From contig CACHQT010000008.1 in assembly GCA_902582105.1 (NCBI GenBank), positions 1 to 45,011 of the forward strand: DNA of 45,011 bases. The letters run 5' to 3'. Position 1 is the first letter of the stretch, and every line of letters starts with the position of its first letter. The notes below the pieces were generated by a model. The model saw only the letters and a list, made by a program, of their open reading frames with translations, had not been told where the DNA came from and searched no databases. Position numbers and translations under genes: made by a program. This document shows positions 18,559 through 27,080 of this stretch, one piece after another. The stretch comes from an uncultured Pelagibacteraceae bacterium. Lineage in GTDB: Bacteria; Pseudomonadota; Alphaproteobacteria; Pelagibacterales; Pelagibacteraceae.

Positions 18559-19892
18559 AGAATTTTTTCATTATCTAACCAACTAACATTAAAATCAGAA
18601 TTTATAAATTTTTTATTAGTTAATAATTTTTTATGCAAAGGTATTGTTGTTACAATTCCCTCAATGACAAATTCGTCTAATGATCTGATCATTCTTTGAA
18701 TTGCTTCTTTTCTATTTCTTCCATGGCATATAAGTTTACATACCATGCTGTCATAATATGGAGTTACTTTATAACCTTGATAAATTGATCCATCTACTCT
18801 AGTTCTAAACCCAGATGGCTGATGACACATTCCAATTACTCCAGGAGATGGTTGAAAATTTTTACTAGGATCTTCGGCATTAATTCTGCATTCAATAGCA
18901 TGTCCTCTTGGTTTAACATCATTTTGTTCAAGAGCAGTATTTCCAGTAAACGCAATCCAAATTTGTTCTTTTATAATATCAATACCTGTAACCATTTCTG
19001 TAACGGGGTGTTCCACCTGAACTCTTGTATTCATTTCTAAAAAATAAAATTTTTTATCTTCATAAATATACTCAACTGTACCAGCGCCTTCATAACCAAT
19101 TTTACTTACCATATTTACAGTTTTTTCTAGCAAATCTTTTCTTACGTCTTCAGTTAATATTGGGCTAGGTGTCTCTTCAATGAGTTTTTGATGTCTTCTT
19201 TGGACCGAACAATCTCTTTCATGTAGATGTACTGTTCTATTTTTGCCAGATAAAACTTGTACTTCAATGTGTCTGGGATTTTGAAAAAATTTTTCAATAT
19301 ACACTTCATCATTAGCAAAAAATTTTTTTGCTTCGGACTTTGCGGATAGAAATAATTCTTCAAATTTATTTTCTTCAAAAACTATCTTCATTCCTTTTCC
19401 ACCACCTCCACCTGCTGCTTTTATTAGGACAGGAAATCCAATTTTTTTAGAAATTTCTTTTGCTTCTTTGATATCTGAAATGCCACCTTCGGAGCCCTCA
19501 ATTACAGGCAATCCATTTTCTTTAGCAATTTTTTTAGCTTGGATTTTATCTCCCATCATTTTTATGAGTTTTGAAGAGGGACCAACAAATTTTATGTTGT
19601 TTTCTTCTAAAATCTTAGCAAAGTTTGAATTTTCGGACAGAAACCCATATCCAGGATGTACTGCTTCAGCACCAGTAAGTTCAATTGCTGACATCAAAGC
19701 AGGTATATTTAAATAACTGTTTGTCGGTTGGTGAGATCCTATACAAACGCTCTCATCCGCCAATCTGACATGCATAGAGTCTTTATCGACGTCAGAATGG
19801 ACTGCAACTGTTTGTATTCCCCATTCTTTACATGCTCTAATAATTCTAACAGCAATTTCTCCACGATTTGCAATTAATATTTTTTTAAACAT
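18555..19892 (-). CDS. accC: Acetyl-CoA carboxylase biotin carboxylase AccC
   Basis: AccC carboxylates the biotin on AccB using bicarbonate and ATP, the first half-reaction of malonyl-CoA synthesis. The 445 residues match the bacterial single-domain form. It shows the N-terminal KILIANRGEIAVRIIRA, the ATP-grasp glycine loop AAGGGGGKGMKIV, ERDCSVQRRHQKL, and FLEMNTRVQVEHPVTE. It starts on the last base of accB, forming a tight accB-accC operon. The carboxyltransferase subunits are elsewhere. Confidence 0.96.
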   Translation of the reverse strand: MFKKILIANRGEIAVRIIRACKEWGIQTVAVHSDVDKDSMHVRLADESVCIGSHQPTNSYLNIPALMSAIELTGAEAVHPGYGFLSENSNFAKILEENNIKFVGPSSKLIKMMGDKIQAKKIAKENGLPVIEGSEGGISDIKEAKEISKKIGFPVLIKAAGGGGGKGMKIVFEENKFEELFLSAKSEAKKFFANDEVYIEKFFQNPRHIEVQVLSGKNRTVHLHERDCSVQRRHQKLIEETPSPILTEDVRKDLLEKTVNMVSKIGYEGAGTVEYIYEDKKFYFLEMNTRVQVEHPVTEMVTGIDIIKEQIWIAFTGNTALEQNDVKPRGHAIECRINAEDPSKNFQPSPGVIGMCHQPSGFRTRVDGSIYQGYKVTPYYDSMVCKLICHGRNRKEAIQRMIRSLDEFVIEGIVTTIPLHKKLLTNKKFINSDFNVSWLDNEKIL

Positions 19893-20326
19893 TAATCTAG
19901 AATCACAAGAGTCTGTCCGAATTCAACAGGAGAACCGTCCTGAACACATATTTCTTTTACTGTTCCATCAGAGGTAGCTGGTACATGATTCATTGTTTTC
20001 ATCGCTTCAACGATCATAATTGTATCTCCTTTTTTTATTTTTTTTCCGACTTCAACAAATTTTTTTGCCCCAGGTTCTGGCGCAAGATAAGCCGTGCCTA
20101 TAATTGGTGAGGTAACTCTTTTTCCTGCTAATACTTCTCCAAACTCATCTATCTTTTCAGCTACAGTCTTAGGAGATTTTTTTAGATCTGTACTTTGGGA
20201 TGATTTAGCAGAAACTGATTTAGAAACTTTGATTTTAAGATCATTATTTCCATACTCTAGCTCTGTTAAGTTAAATTCATTTAAATAATCAGTTAATTCT
20301 TTAATTAATTTTTTATCTATTTTCAT
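19892..20326 (-). CDS. accB: Biotin carboxyl carrier protein AccB
   Basis: AccB carries biotin between the carboxylase and transcarboxylase of acetyl-CoA carboxylase. The 144-residue protein has an N-terminal helix, a flexible Ser/Lys/Ala linker, and the biotinyl domain with TSPIIGTAYLAPEPGAK and the biotin site VEAMKTMNHV. The EAMKT variant replaces the commoner EAMKM/L but keeps the acceptor lysine. It overlaps aroQ by 4 bases and accC by 1. Confidence 0.95.
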   Translation of the reverse strand: MKIDKKLIKELTDYLNEFNLTELEYGNNDLKIKVSKSVSAKSSQSTDLKKSPKTVAEKIDEFGEVLAGKRVTSPIIGTAYLAPEPGAKKFVEVGKKIKKGDTIMIVEAMKTMNHVPATSDGTVKEICVQDGSPVEFGQTLVILD

Positions 20327-20763
20327 TTTTTAATCATGTTTTGCATTGCAATTATGGCTAAAATATAACCATCTGCACCAATTCCAAATATCCCTCCAGT
20401 TACTACATCACTTATTAGGGATTTTTGTCTAAATTCTTCTCTTCTGTAAATATTAGAAATATGAAGTTCAATTATTGGTTTTTTAAATATATTTAATGCA
20501 TCTCTTATAGCAACCGAAGTATGAGTAAAGCCTGCGGCATTAATTATTATTCCATCACAATCATTTCTTGCATCTTGTATGAGATTTACAATCTCACCTT
20601 CTACATTTGATTGGGTAAAGTTTAGATTAATGTTTAATTCTTTTGATTTTTTTAGACAATTTTTCTTTAACTCTTCAAAAGTGATAGAACCATATTGTGA
20701 TTGTTCTCTTTCACCTAATAGATTAAGATTTGGACCATTAATTATTAAAATATTATTACTCAT
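20323..20763 (-). CDS. aroQ: Type II 3-dehydroquinate dehydratase AroQ
   Basis: AroQ catalyses the third step of the shikimate pathway. The 146 residues have the type II signature ILIINGPNLNLLGERE with the following catalytic tyrosine in QSQYG, then IINAAGFTHTSVAIRDAL and ELHISNIYRREEFRQ carrying conserved catalytic residues. aroQ-accB-accC is a frequent gene order in proteobacteria. Only 16 bases separate its start from the divergent thiS. Confidence 0.96.
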   Translation of the reverse strand: MSNNILIINGPNLNLLGEREQSQYGSITFEELKKNCLKKSKELNINLNFTQSNVEGEIVNLIQDARNDCDGIIINAAGFTHTSVAIRDALNIFKKPIIELHISNIYRREEFRQKSLISDVVTGGIFGIGADGYILAIIAMQNMIKK

Positions 20764-20779
20764 CTTTTAATTATATATT

Positions 20780-20998
20780 ATGAAAAATATAAAAAAAATA
20801 AAAATTAAAATAAACGGCAAATTATCGATAATTCAAGATAATGTTACTTTATATAGCTACCTAATAAAACTTAAAGTTCCTATAAAAAAGGTTGCAATTG
20901 AATTAAATCAAGAAATAGTTGATAAAAACCGCTTAAAAAAAATTAAACTTAAAAAAAATGATAAAATTGAAATAGTTCATTTTATAGGTGGAGGATAA
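20780..20998 (+). CDS. thiS: Thiamine thiazole sulfur carrier ThiS
   Basis: ThiS is a ubiquitin-fold protein whose C-terminal glycine is converted to a thiocarboxylate that donates sulfur to the thiazole ring. The 72 residues end in IVHFIGGG, the expected tail. Sequence before it is lysine-rich but keeps the family beta-grasp pattern (IEIVHF). The partner thiG follows after two bases; the codons for the glycine tail (20987-20995) also supply the GGAGG ribosome site for thiG. Confidence 0.88.
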   Translation: MKNIKKIKIKINGKLSIIQDNVTLYSYLIKLKVPIKKVAIELNQEIVDKNRLKKIKLKKNDKIEIVHFIGGG

Positions 20999-21000
20999 GA

Positions 21001-21774
21001 TTGAAGAAAGATCAATTAAAAATTGCTAATAAAAAATTTAATTCCAGATTAATAGTTGGAACCGGAAAATATAAAAATATGTCCGAGTGCGCAAAGGCTG
21101 TAAAATTTTCAGGTGCTGAAATCGTCACAGTTGCTGTTAGACGGGTAAATATTTTTAATAAAAATAAACCATTATTAATGGATTATTTGGACCCTAAAAA
21201 AATTACATATTTACCCAATACGGCAGGTTGTTTTAATTCTAATGATGCACTTAGAACCTTGAGGCTTGCGAGAGAAATAGGTGGGTGGAAACTGGTTAAA
21301 CTAGAAGTTTTGGGAGATAAAAAAACTTTGTATCCTGATATGATTGAAACATTAAAATCTACAGAGGTTTTAACAAAAGAGGGTTTTAAAGTTATGGTTT
21401 ATTGTACAGATGACCCTCTTATGGCAAGGAGATTAGAGGATGTTGGTGCATCTGCTATTATGCCTTTGGCTGCACCCATAGGATCAGGTTTAGGAATACA
21501 AAATAAAATTAATATTCAAATAATCAGAAAACAAACAAGTCTACCAGTTATTATTGATGCAGGTCTTGGACAGGCCTCAGATGCTTCAATTGCTATGGAA
21601 TTAGGGTGTGATGGAGTATTAGTTAATACTGCAATAGCAATGGCTAAAAATCCTATGCAAATGGCCTTAGCTTTTAAAAACTCAGTTATCGCAGGAAGAC
21701 AATCATATCTTTCTGGACGAATTGAAAAATCCTTATTTGGAAAACCATCTTCTCCGAAAAAAGGAATTATTTAG
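21001..21774 (+). CDS. thiG: Thiazole synthase ThiG
   Basis: ThiG condenses DXP, dehydroglycine and the ThiS thiocarboxylate into the thiamine thiazole phosphate. The 257-residue TIM-barrel protein has [65 protein letters not shown] and [20 protein letters not shown]. The start is TTG at 21001, placed 6 bases after GGAGG inside the thiS tail. SAR11 relatives are known to need an external pyrimidine precursor but to retain thiazole genes. It overlaps the convergent RNase E/G gene by 8 bases. Confidence 0.94.
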   Translation: MKKDQLKIANKKFNSRLIVGTGKYKNMSECAKAVKFSGAEIVTVAVRRVNIFNKNKPLLMDYLDPKKITYLPNTAGCFNSNDALRTLRLAREIGGWKLVKLEVLGDKKTLYPDMIETLKSTEVLTKEGFKVMVYCTDDPLMARRLEDVGASAIMPLAAPIGSGLGIQNKINIQIIRKQTSLPVIIDAGLGQASDASIAMELGCDGVLVNTAIAMAKNPMQMALAFKNSVIAGRQSYLSGRIEKSLFGKPSSPKKGII

Positions 21775-23545
21775 GTTTTTTTTTATGAAATTTTTTTCTA
21801 AAAAATTTTTTCTTTTTAAATGAATTTTTGTTTTGGATTTTTTTTGCATCCAATTTTTCATCATTTATTATTTCATTAATTTTTTTAAGTTTAGAAAATT
21901 TCTCAATCTTTTCTAAAGTTTTTTTAGATTTATTTTGAAAGTCGATTATATAATCTGGTATTATTAATGAATTATCAGCAATTATTTTTATTTTAATTTT
22001 ATTTTTTTTTTCGAAATATTTTAAGTTTTCAATGAAATTTTCTTTCATAAAATTTGATACTTTTTCACAAATTTTTAAATCAACAAATCTTGCTTTATTT
22101 GAGATAGATTTAATTTCTATTAGCTTTAGGACTTTAAAAGCAAAAGATTCATTTGTTAATGTAACTTCCCATTTAACAGAACTTTCCCTTAGTCTTTGTC
22201 TTGACATTTCAAGTAAGCCAAAGTTACTTATTCGACCTATTTGAATTCTAGCTCTATCTGATCTACACTTTTCCTTTAATCTTTTCTCAACCAATCTTCT
22301 ATTCGAGTAGCTAAGCATATCTATAAAATCAATAATAATAAGACCTGATAAATCTCTAATTTTTATTTGTCTTGAAATTTCATCGGCCGCTTCAAGGTTT
22401 GTATCCAAGGCTGTACTTTCGACATTTCTTTGTTTTATAGATTTGCCTGAGTTAACATCTATAGAAACTAAGGCTTCAGTTGGATTTATTACTAAATAAC
22501 CGCCAGAATTTAATTTTACCTGAGTATCAAAAATTTCATTTAGCTTTGCTTCAATGTTTTCTTTGTAAAAGAGAGGTACTTTATCTCTATACTTTTTTAT
22601 TTTTTTTACGTGGCTAGGCATTATTATTTTCATGAAATTTTGAGCCTTTTTGTAACCTTCGTTACCTTCTATAATTATATTTTTAGTATCTTCATCATAC
22701 ATATCTCTTAAAGTTCTTTTTATAATTTCACTTTCTTGGTGAATCAATGTTGGTGCAATTGAATTAATTGCAGTTTCTTTAATTGAATTCCAAACATTAA
22801 TTAAATTTTGAAGATCATAGTCGATTTCATTTTTTGTCTTATTTGATCCAGCAGTTCGAACAATTAAACCCATTTCATTAGGAATCTTGATTTCATTTAA
22901 AATGCTTCTTATTTTTTTTCTATCATTTGGATTAAAAATTTTTCTTGAAATTCCGCCACCTTTTGGGGTGTTAGGCATTAAAACAATATATTTTCCAGCA
23001 ATTGAGATAAAAGTACTTAAAGCTGCACCTTTAAGGCCTCTTTCATCTTTTAAAACCTGAACAAGTATAACTTGATTTGGTTTTATAACCTCTTGTATTT
23101 TATATCTTTTGGGGCGATATTTTTTTTCGTTTTTCTCCTGCTCTTCATTGTTGTTTAAACTTTCAGGTTTTTTTTCTACAGGATCAGCTATTTCTAAATT
23201 CCCTTCACTTAAATTTTTTTCTTCTAATTTTTGACTTTCTTTTTGAAGCTTTTCTCTATCTTTTTCTTCCTCTTCTTTTATTTTTTGTAAATCACTTTGA
23301 GGAATTTGATAATAATCTGATTGTATATCATTAAAAGATAGGAAACCGTGTCTGTCTCTTCCGAAATCTACAAAAGCAGCTTGAAGAGAAGGCTCAACTC
23401 TGCTTACCTTACCTAAATATATATTGTTTTTAATTAAATTGTTTCTTATGCCTTCGTATTCGTAATCTTCAATATGTCCGTTTGATTTAAGCACAACTCT
23501 AGTTTCATTTGGATGCGAAGCATCAATGTATAAATTTTTTTCCAT
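21767..23545 (-). CDS. Ribonuclease E/G family endoribonuclease, compact and without a zinc-link
   Basis: This 592-residue protein is the main single-strand-specific RNA-decay and rRNA-processing nuclease. It starts [19 protein letters not shown] like alphaproteobacterial RNase E. The S1 domain is split by a charged insert (about residues 85-150). The catalytic metal residues are kept in [10 protein letters not shown] and [10 protein letters not shown]. After [15 protein letters not shown], where relatives have CPxCxGTG, the sequence runs straight into [19 protein letters not shown], so the zinc-binding cysteines that join subunits are missing. There is no long scaffold domain, only a lysine-rich tail. 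The rne versus rng label is left open. Confidence 0.88.
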   Translation of the reverse strand: MEKNLYIDASHPNETRVVLKSNGHIEDYEYEGIRNNLIKNNIYLGKVSRVEPSLQAAFVDFGRDRHGFLSFNDIQSDYYQIPQSDLQKIKEEEEKDREKLQKESQKLEEKNLSEGNLEIADPVEKKPESLNNNEEQEKNEKKYRPKRYKIQEVIKPNQVILVQVLKDERGLKGAALSTFISIAGKYIVLMPNTPKGGGISRKIFNPNDRKKIRSILNEIKIPNEMGLIVRTAGSNKTKNEIDYDLQNLINVWNSIKETAINSIAPTLIHQESEIIKRTLRDMYDEDTKNIIIEGNEGYKKAQNFMKIIMPSHVKKIKKYRDKVPLFYKENIEAKLNEIFDTQVKLNSGGYLVINPTEALVSIDVNSGKSIKQRNVESTALDTNLEAADEISRQIKIRDLSGLIIIDFIDMLSYSNRRLVEKRLKEKCRSDRARIQIGRISNFGLLEMSRQRLRESSVKWEVTLTNESFAFKVLKLIEIKSISNKARFVDLKICEKVSNFMKENFIENLKYFEKKNKIKIKIIADNSLIIPDYIIDFQNKSKKTLEKIEKFSKLKKINEIINDEKLDAKKIQNKNSFKKKKFFRKKFHKKKPK

Positions 23546-23642
23546 AATATGTTGATTAATTGTTTCATCTATTTAATTTAATAAATTTTGTTAAAATTCT
23601 GTGCCACATGTTTAACAAATTCGTATATTAAATAATACAAAA
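23546..23642. promoter_or_regulatory. Divergent region with a perfect 8-bp inverted repeat
   Basis: Between the divergent RNase E/G and mrcA starts, TTGTTAAA at 23588-23595 is matched by TTTAACAA at 23611-23618. The 15-base spacer itself holds TGTG-C-CACA. This could be an operator or a hairpin in a 5' leader. Candidate -10-like AT-rich hexamers are too many to choose among. Confidence 0.4.
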
Positions 23643-25982
23643 ATGAGTCAATTTTTTAAAAAAATATTAATACTAGTTACGAGCGGCATGTTGTTAGCTG
23701 CAATATTTATACTTGCTATTTTATGGGCATTTTCAAACGATTTGCCAGATTATAAGTTTTTAAAGAATTATAAACCTCCAGTTTCAAGCAAAGTGTACTC
23801 AGGGGAAGGTCAACTTGTAAGCGATTTTTCGTCAGAAAAAAGAATATTCATTCCATATGAAGCTATTCCTGAAAAAATAATAAACTCTTTTTTATCAGCT
23901 GAAGATAAAAATTTCTTTACACATCCAGGGGTTGATGCAAAGGGAGTTGTAAGAGCGGTTGTAAATAATATATTTAATGTAATTTACTCCAAAAGGTTAG
24001 AAGGTGCCTCAACCATTACTCAACAAGTAGCAAAAAATTTTTTATTAACAAATGAAGTAAGTTTAAATAGAAAATTAAAAGAAGCTATTCTTGCATTTAG
24101 AATTGAACGCGCCTTAAGTAAGGAAAGAATTTTGGAGCTTTATTTAAATCAAATATACTTAGGCGAAGGAACATATGGAATTGCTTCAGCAAGTTTAAAA
24201 TATTTTGATAAACCAATAAACGAATTAGAGTATGAAGAGTCCGCTCTTCTTGCTGCCTTGCCGAAAGCCCCAAGTAGATATAATCCATATAAAAATATTG
24301 AGATAGCAAAATTTAGAAGAAACTTAGTTTTAAAAAACTTATTAGACAATAACTATATTACAAAAAAAGATTATAAAAAATATCGAAAAAGTGAAATATT
24401 GCTGAAGAAAAGAAAAAAAATTTATCTAGAAGATACAAGATATTACGTTGAGGACATTAGAAAAAATATTGTTGAAAAATTTGGTTTTGAAAAAGTGTAT
24501 AAGCAAGGATTTAACATAAAGACCCCACTAAACTTAGATCTACAGAATATTGCTACTCATGCTTTAAGAAAAGGACTAATTGAATATGATCGCAGAAGAG
24601 GCTGGAGAGGACCGATAGTAAATAAAAAAACTTCTAAGAATTGGAGCAAAAATTTAGATGATCATTTTTTGGAAAATTCTCTTGATTGGAAATTGGCGAT
24701 TATAAGAAAAGTTAATGAGCTTTCACTGGAAATAGAAACAAAGGATAAAAATGGAGGCAAGATAGACTCAACAAGCTTATCATGGATTAAAAAAAAAACT
24801 GAAGATGCTTTCAATGTTGGTGATGTGGTTTATGTCAAAAAAATCGATAATAATCTCTATGAGTTAGAACAACTACCAAAAGTGAATGGATCTATTGTAG
24901 TAATGGATCCATTTACAGGAAGAGTTCTTGCATTAAGTGGGGGCTTTAGTTTTAAGAAAAGTGAATTTAATAGAGCAACACAAGCATTAAGGCAACCCGG
25001 ATCAGCTTTTAAACCCTTTATTTATGCTTTAGCTTTAGAAAATAATTATTCACCTTCTTCGTTAATTTTAGATGCGCCTTTAGTTTTGGAACAAGGTTCA
25101 GACTTAAAAATGTGGAAACCAGAAAATTATGGAAAAAAATTTTACGGTCCATCAACTTTAAGAATGGGATTAGAAAAATCTAGAAACTTAATGACAGTAA
25201 GGGTGGCTCAAGATTTAGGTATAAAAAAAATTATAAATTTCTCAAAGCAACTAGGAATTTATGAAAATCCAGAAGCGCTTCTATCAATTTCACTGGGTTC
25301 GGCTGAGACGACACTCTTAAAACTAACCACAGCATATTGCTCGTTTGTAAATGGAGGTAAGCTAGTTAAACCAATAATGATTGATAGAATTCAAGATACT
25401 GAAGGAATTACAATTTATAACTCAGAAAAAAGAGTATGTGACGCTTGTGAGCAAATATCTTATGATAACCAAAATGTTCCGAAAATTTTAGATAATTTTA
25501 ACCAAATTTTTTCATCTGAGAGCGCATATCAAATGACTTCTATGTTAGAGGGAGTTGTCAAAAGAGGTACTGGCAAAGGACTTAGGGATTTAAAATTGGA
25601 TATAGCTGGAAAAACAGGAACTACAAATAAAAATACGGATACATGGTTTATTGGTTTTACATCTAAACTTGTTGTCGGTGTTTATGTTGGAATGGATGAA
25701 CCAAAACCTTTAGGAAAACATGAAACAGGAGCAAAAACTGCTATGCCAGTTTTTAAGGAATTTGTTAAAATGGCAATTAAAAAAAAGGATGCCAGACCTT
25801 TTAAAGTGGCTGACAATATAGTAATGATGGTTGTCGATCCTTTAAGTGGAAAAAAATCAAGCTTTGCATCAAAAAAAACAATTATTGAGGTATTTAAAAA
25901 AGATAAATCATCATCTTTTAACAAACAAAATATTGATATTAATAATAGATTTGAAAACAATAATATATTAAGATTTTATTAA
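23643..25982 (+). CDS. mrcA: Bifunctional penicillin-binding protein 1A
   Basis: PBP1A polymerises and cross-links peptidoglycan from the inner membrane. The 779 residues comprise a cytoplasmic tip and one membrane helix (about residues 9-30), a GT51 glycosyltransferase domain with AEDKNFFTHPGVD and GASTITQQVAKNF, and a transpeptidase domain with the SxxK nucleophile in QPGSAFKPF, the SRN motif in EKSRNLMT, and KTGTTNKNTD. Domain order and motifs are complete, so both activities are expected. Its TAA overlaps the prfB ATG by one base. Confidence 0.95.
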   Translation: MSQFFKKILILVTSGMLLAAIFILAILWAFSNDLPDYKFLKNYKPPVSSKVYSGEGQLVSDFSSEKRIFIPYEAIPEKIINSFLSAEDKNFFTHPGVDAKGVVRAVVNNIFNVIYSKRLEGASTITQQVAKNFLLTNEVSLNRKLKEAILAFRIERALSKERILELYLNQIYLGEGTYGIASASLKYFDKPINELEYEESALLAALPKAPSRYNPYKNIEIAKFRRNLVLKNLLDNNYITKKDYKKYRKSEILLKKRKKIYLEDTRYYVEDIRKNIVEKFGFEKVYKQGFNIKTPLNLDLQNIATHALRKGLIEYDRRRGWRGPIVNKKTSKNWSKNLDDHFLENSLDWKLAIIRKVNELSLEIETKDKNGGKIDSTSLSWIKKKTEDAFNVGDVVYVKKIDNNLYELEQLPKVNGSIVVMDPFTGRVLALSGGFSFKKSEFNRATQALRQPGSAFKPFIYALALENNYSPSSLILDAPLVLEQGSDLKMWKPENYGKKFYGPSTLRMGLEKSRNLMTVRVAQDLGIKKIINFSKQLGIYENPEALLSISLGSAETTLLKLTTAYCSFVNGGKLVKPIMIDRIQDTEGITIYNSEKRVCDACEQISYDNQNVPKILDNFNQIFSSESAYQMTSMLEGVVKRGTGKGLRDLKLDIAGKTGTTNKNTDTWFIGFTSKLVVGVYVGMDEPKPLGKHETGAKTAMPVFKEFVKMAIKKKDARPFKVADNIVMMVVDPLSGKKSSFASKKTIIEVFKKDKSSSFNKQNIDINNRFENNNILRFY

Positions 25983-27080
25983 TGGAAAATGAATTTTTAA
26001 ATCATAAGAATGAAATATTGAAAATTTCTCAAAGAATTAAGGAGTATCTTTGAAAATAACAAAATCAAATTAATATTAGAAAAAAATAATAAAGAAATAC
26101 TAAAATCTGACTTTTGGCAAAATAAAAGTAGAGCCCAAAAAGTATTAAAAGAAAAAAAACTTCATGAAGATTTAATAAATTCTTATGAAAAGTCAATTAG
26201 AGAACTTGAGGATTTAGACGAGTTTCAAAAATTAGCTACTGATGAAAACAACCAAACAATCATCAATGAAAATTTAAAAAAAATTAAAACTTTAAAAAAC
26301 ACAGCCAAAAAAAACGAAATAAAATGTTTTCTTTCAGCTGAAAGTGACGGTTTAGATTGTTATTTAGAAATACATGCTGGAGCTGGTGGAACGGAAAGCC
26401 AAGATTGGGCAGAAATGTTAAGAAGAATGTATGTTAAATGGTCCAATAATAAAAATTTCAAATTTCAAATTATAAGCGAACATAAAGGGGATGAGGCAGG
26501 TATTAAATCTTCTACAATTAAAATCGAAGGTGATTATATTTATGGTTTGTTAAAATCAGAGTCTGGAATCCATAGATTGGTAAGAATATCTCCGTTCGAC
26601 TCAGGAGCAAGAAGGCACACAAGTTTTGCTAGTGTATGGGTTTACCCGGTCGTAGATGAAAACGTAAATATAGAAATTAAAGAAAAAGATTTAAGAATCG
26701 ATACTTATAGATCTAGCGGTGCTGGCGGACAACATGTGAATACAACTGATAGCGCTGTAAGAATTACTCATATTCCATCAAAAATTGTTGTTCAGTGTCA
26801 AAATGAAAGATCTCAACATAAAAATAAAGAAACTTGTATGAATATGTTAAAAGCTAGACTTTACGACCATGAAATAAAAAAAAGAGAAAAGGAGTCAAAA
26901 AATTTGGAAAGTTCGAAGTCTGAAATTGGTTGGGGTCATCAAATAAGGTCATACGTTCTGCATCCGTATCGTTTAGTAAAAGACAATAGAACAGATAAAG
27001 AAAGTTCAAATCCAGACAAAGTTTTGGATGGAGAAATTGATGAATTTATAGAAAGTTCACTTTATAAAACTAATGTTTAA
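25982..27080 (+). CDS. prfB: Peptide chain release factor 2, with programmed +1 frameshift
   Basis: RF2 terminates translation at UGA and UAA. The ATG at 25982 opens a 23-codon frame ending at an in-frame TGA (26051-26053) after CTT. A +1 shift, skipping base 26051, continues as ENNKIKLILEKNNKEIL and runs to 27080, for about 365 residues, the normal RF2 length. The peptidyl-hydrolysis motif GGQ is in SSGAGGQHVNTTDSAVRITH and the N-terminal helical domain is intact. This is the classic autoregulated gene and not a pseudogene. Annotation from the internal ATG at 26415 would lose the N-terminal 40 per cent. It overlaps the next gene by 8 bases. Confidence 0.96.
26039..26053 (+). promoter_or_regulatory. 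RF2 programmed frameshift site
   Basis: The bases AAGGAG at 26039-26044 form an internal Shine-Dalgarno-like element, followed by TAT and the slippery CTT TGA. In E. coli prfB the same layout (SD, then CUU UGA) drives the +1 shift when RF2 is scarce, because UGA is read slowly. Here the base after UGA is A, where E. coli has C. Confidence 0.93.

Noticed and set aside
25982-26053. prfB as a frameshifted pseudogene
   Set aside because: The stop follows the exact Shine-Dalgarno plus CTT TGA layout of the programmed frameshift, and the +1 frame is full length.
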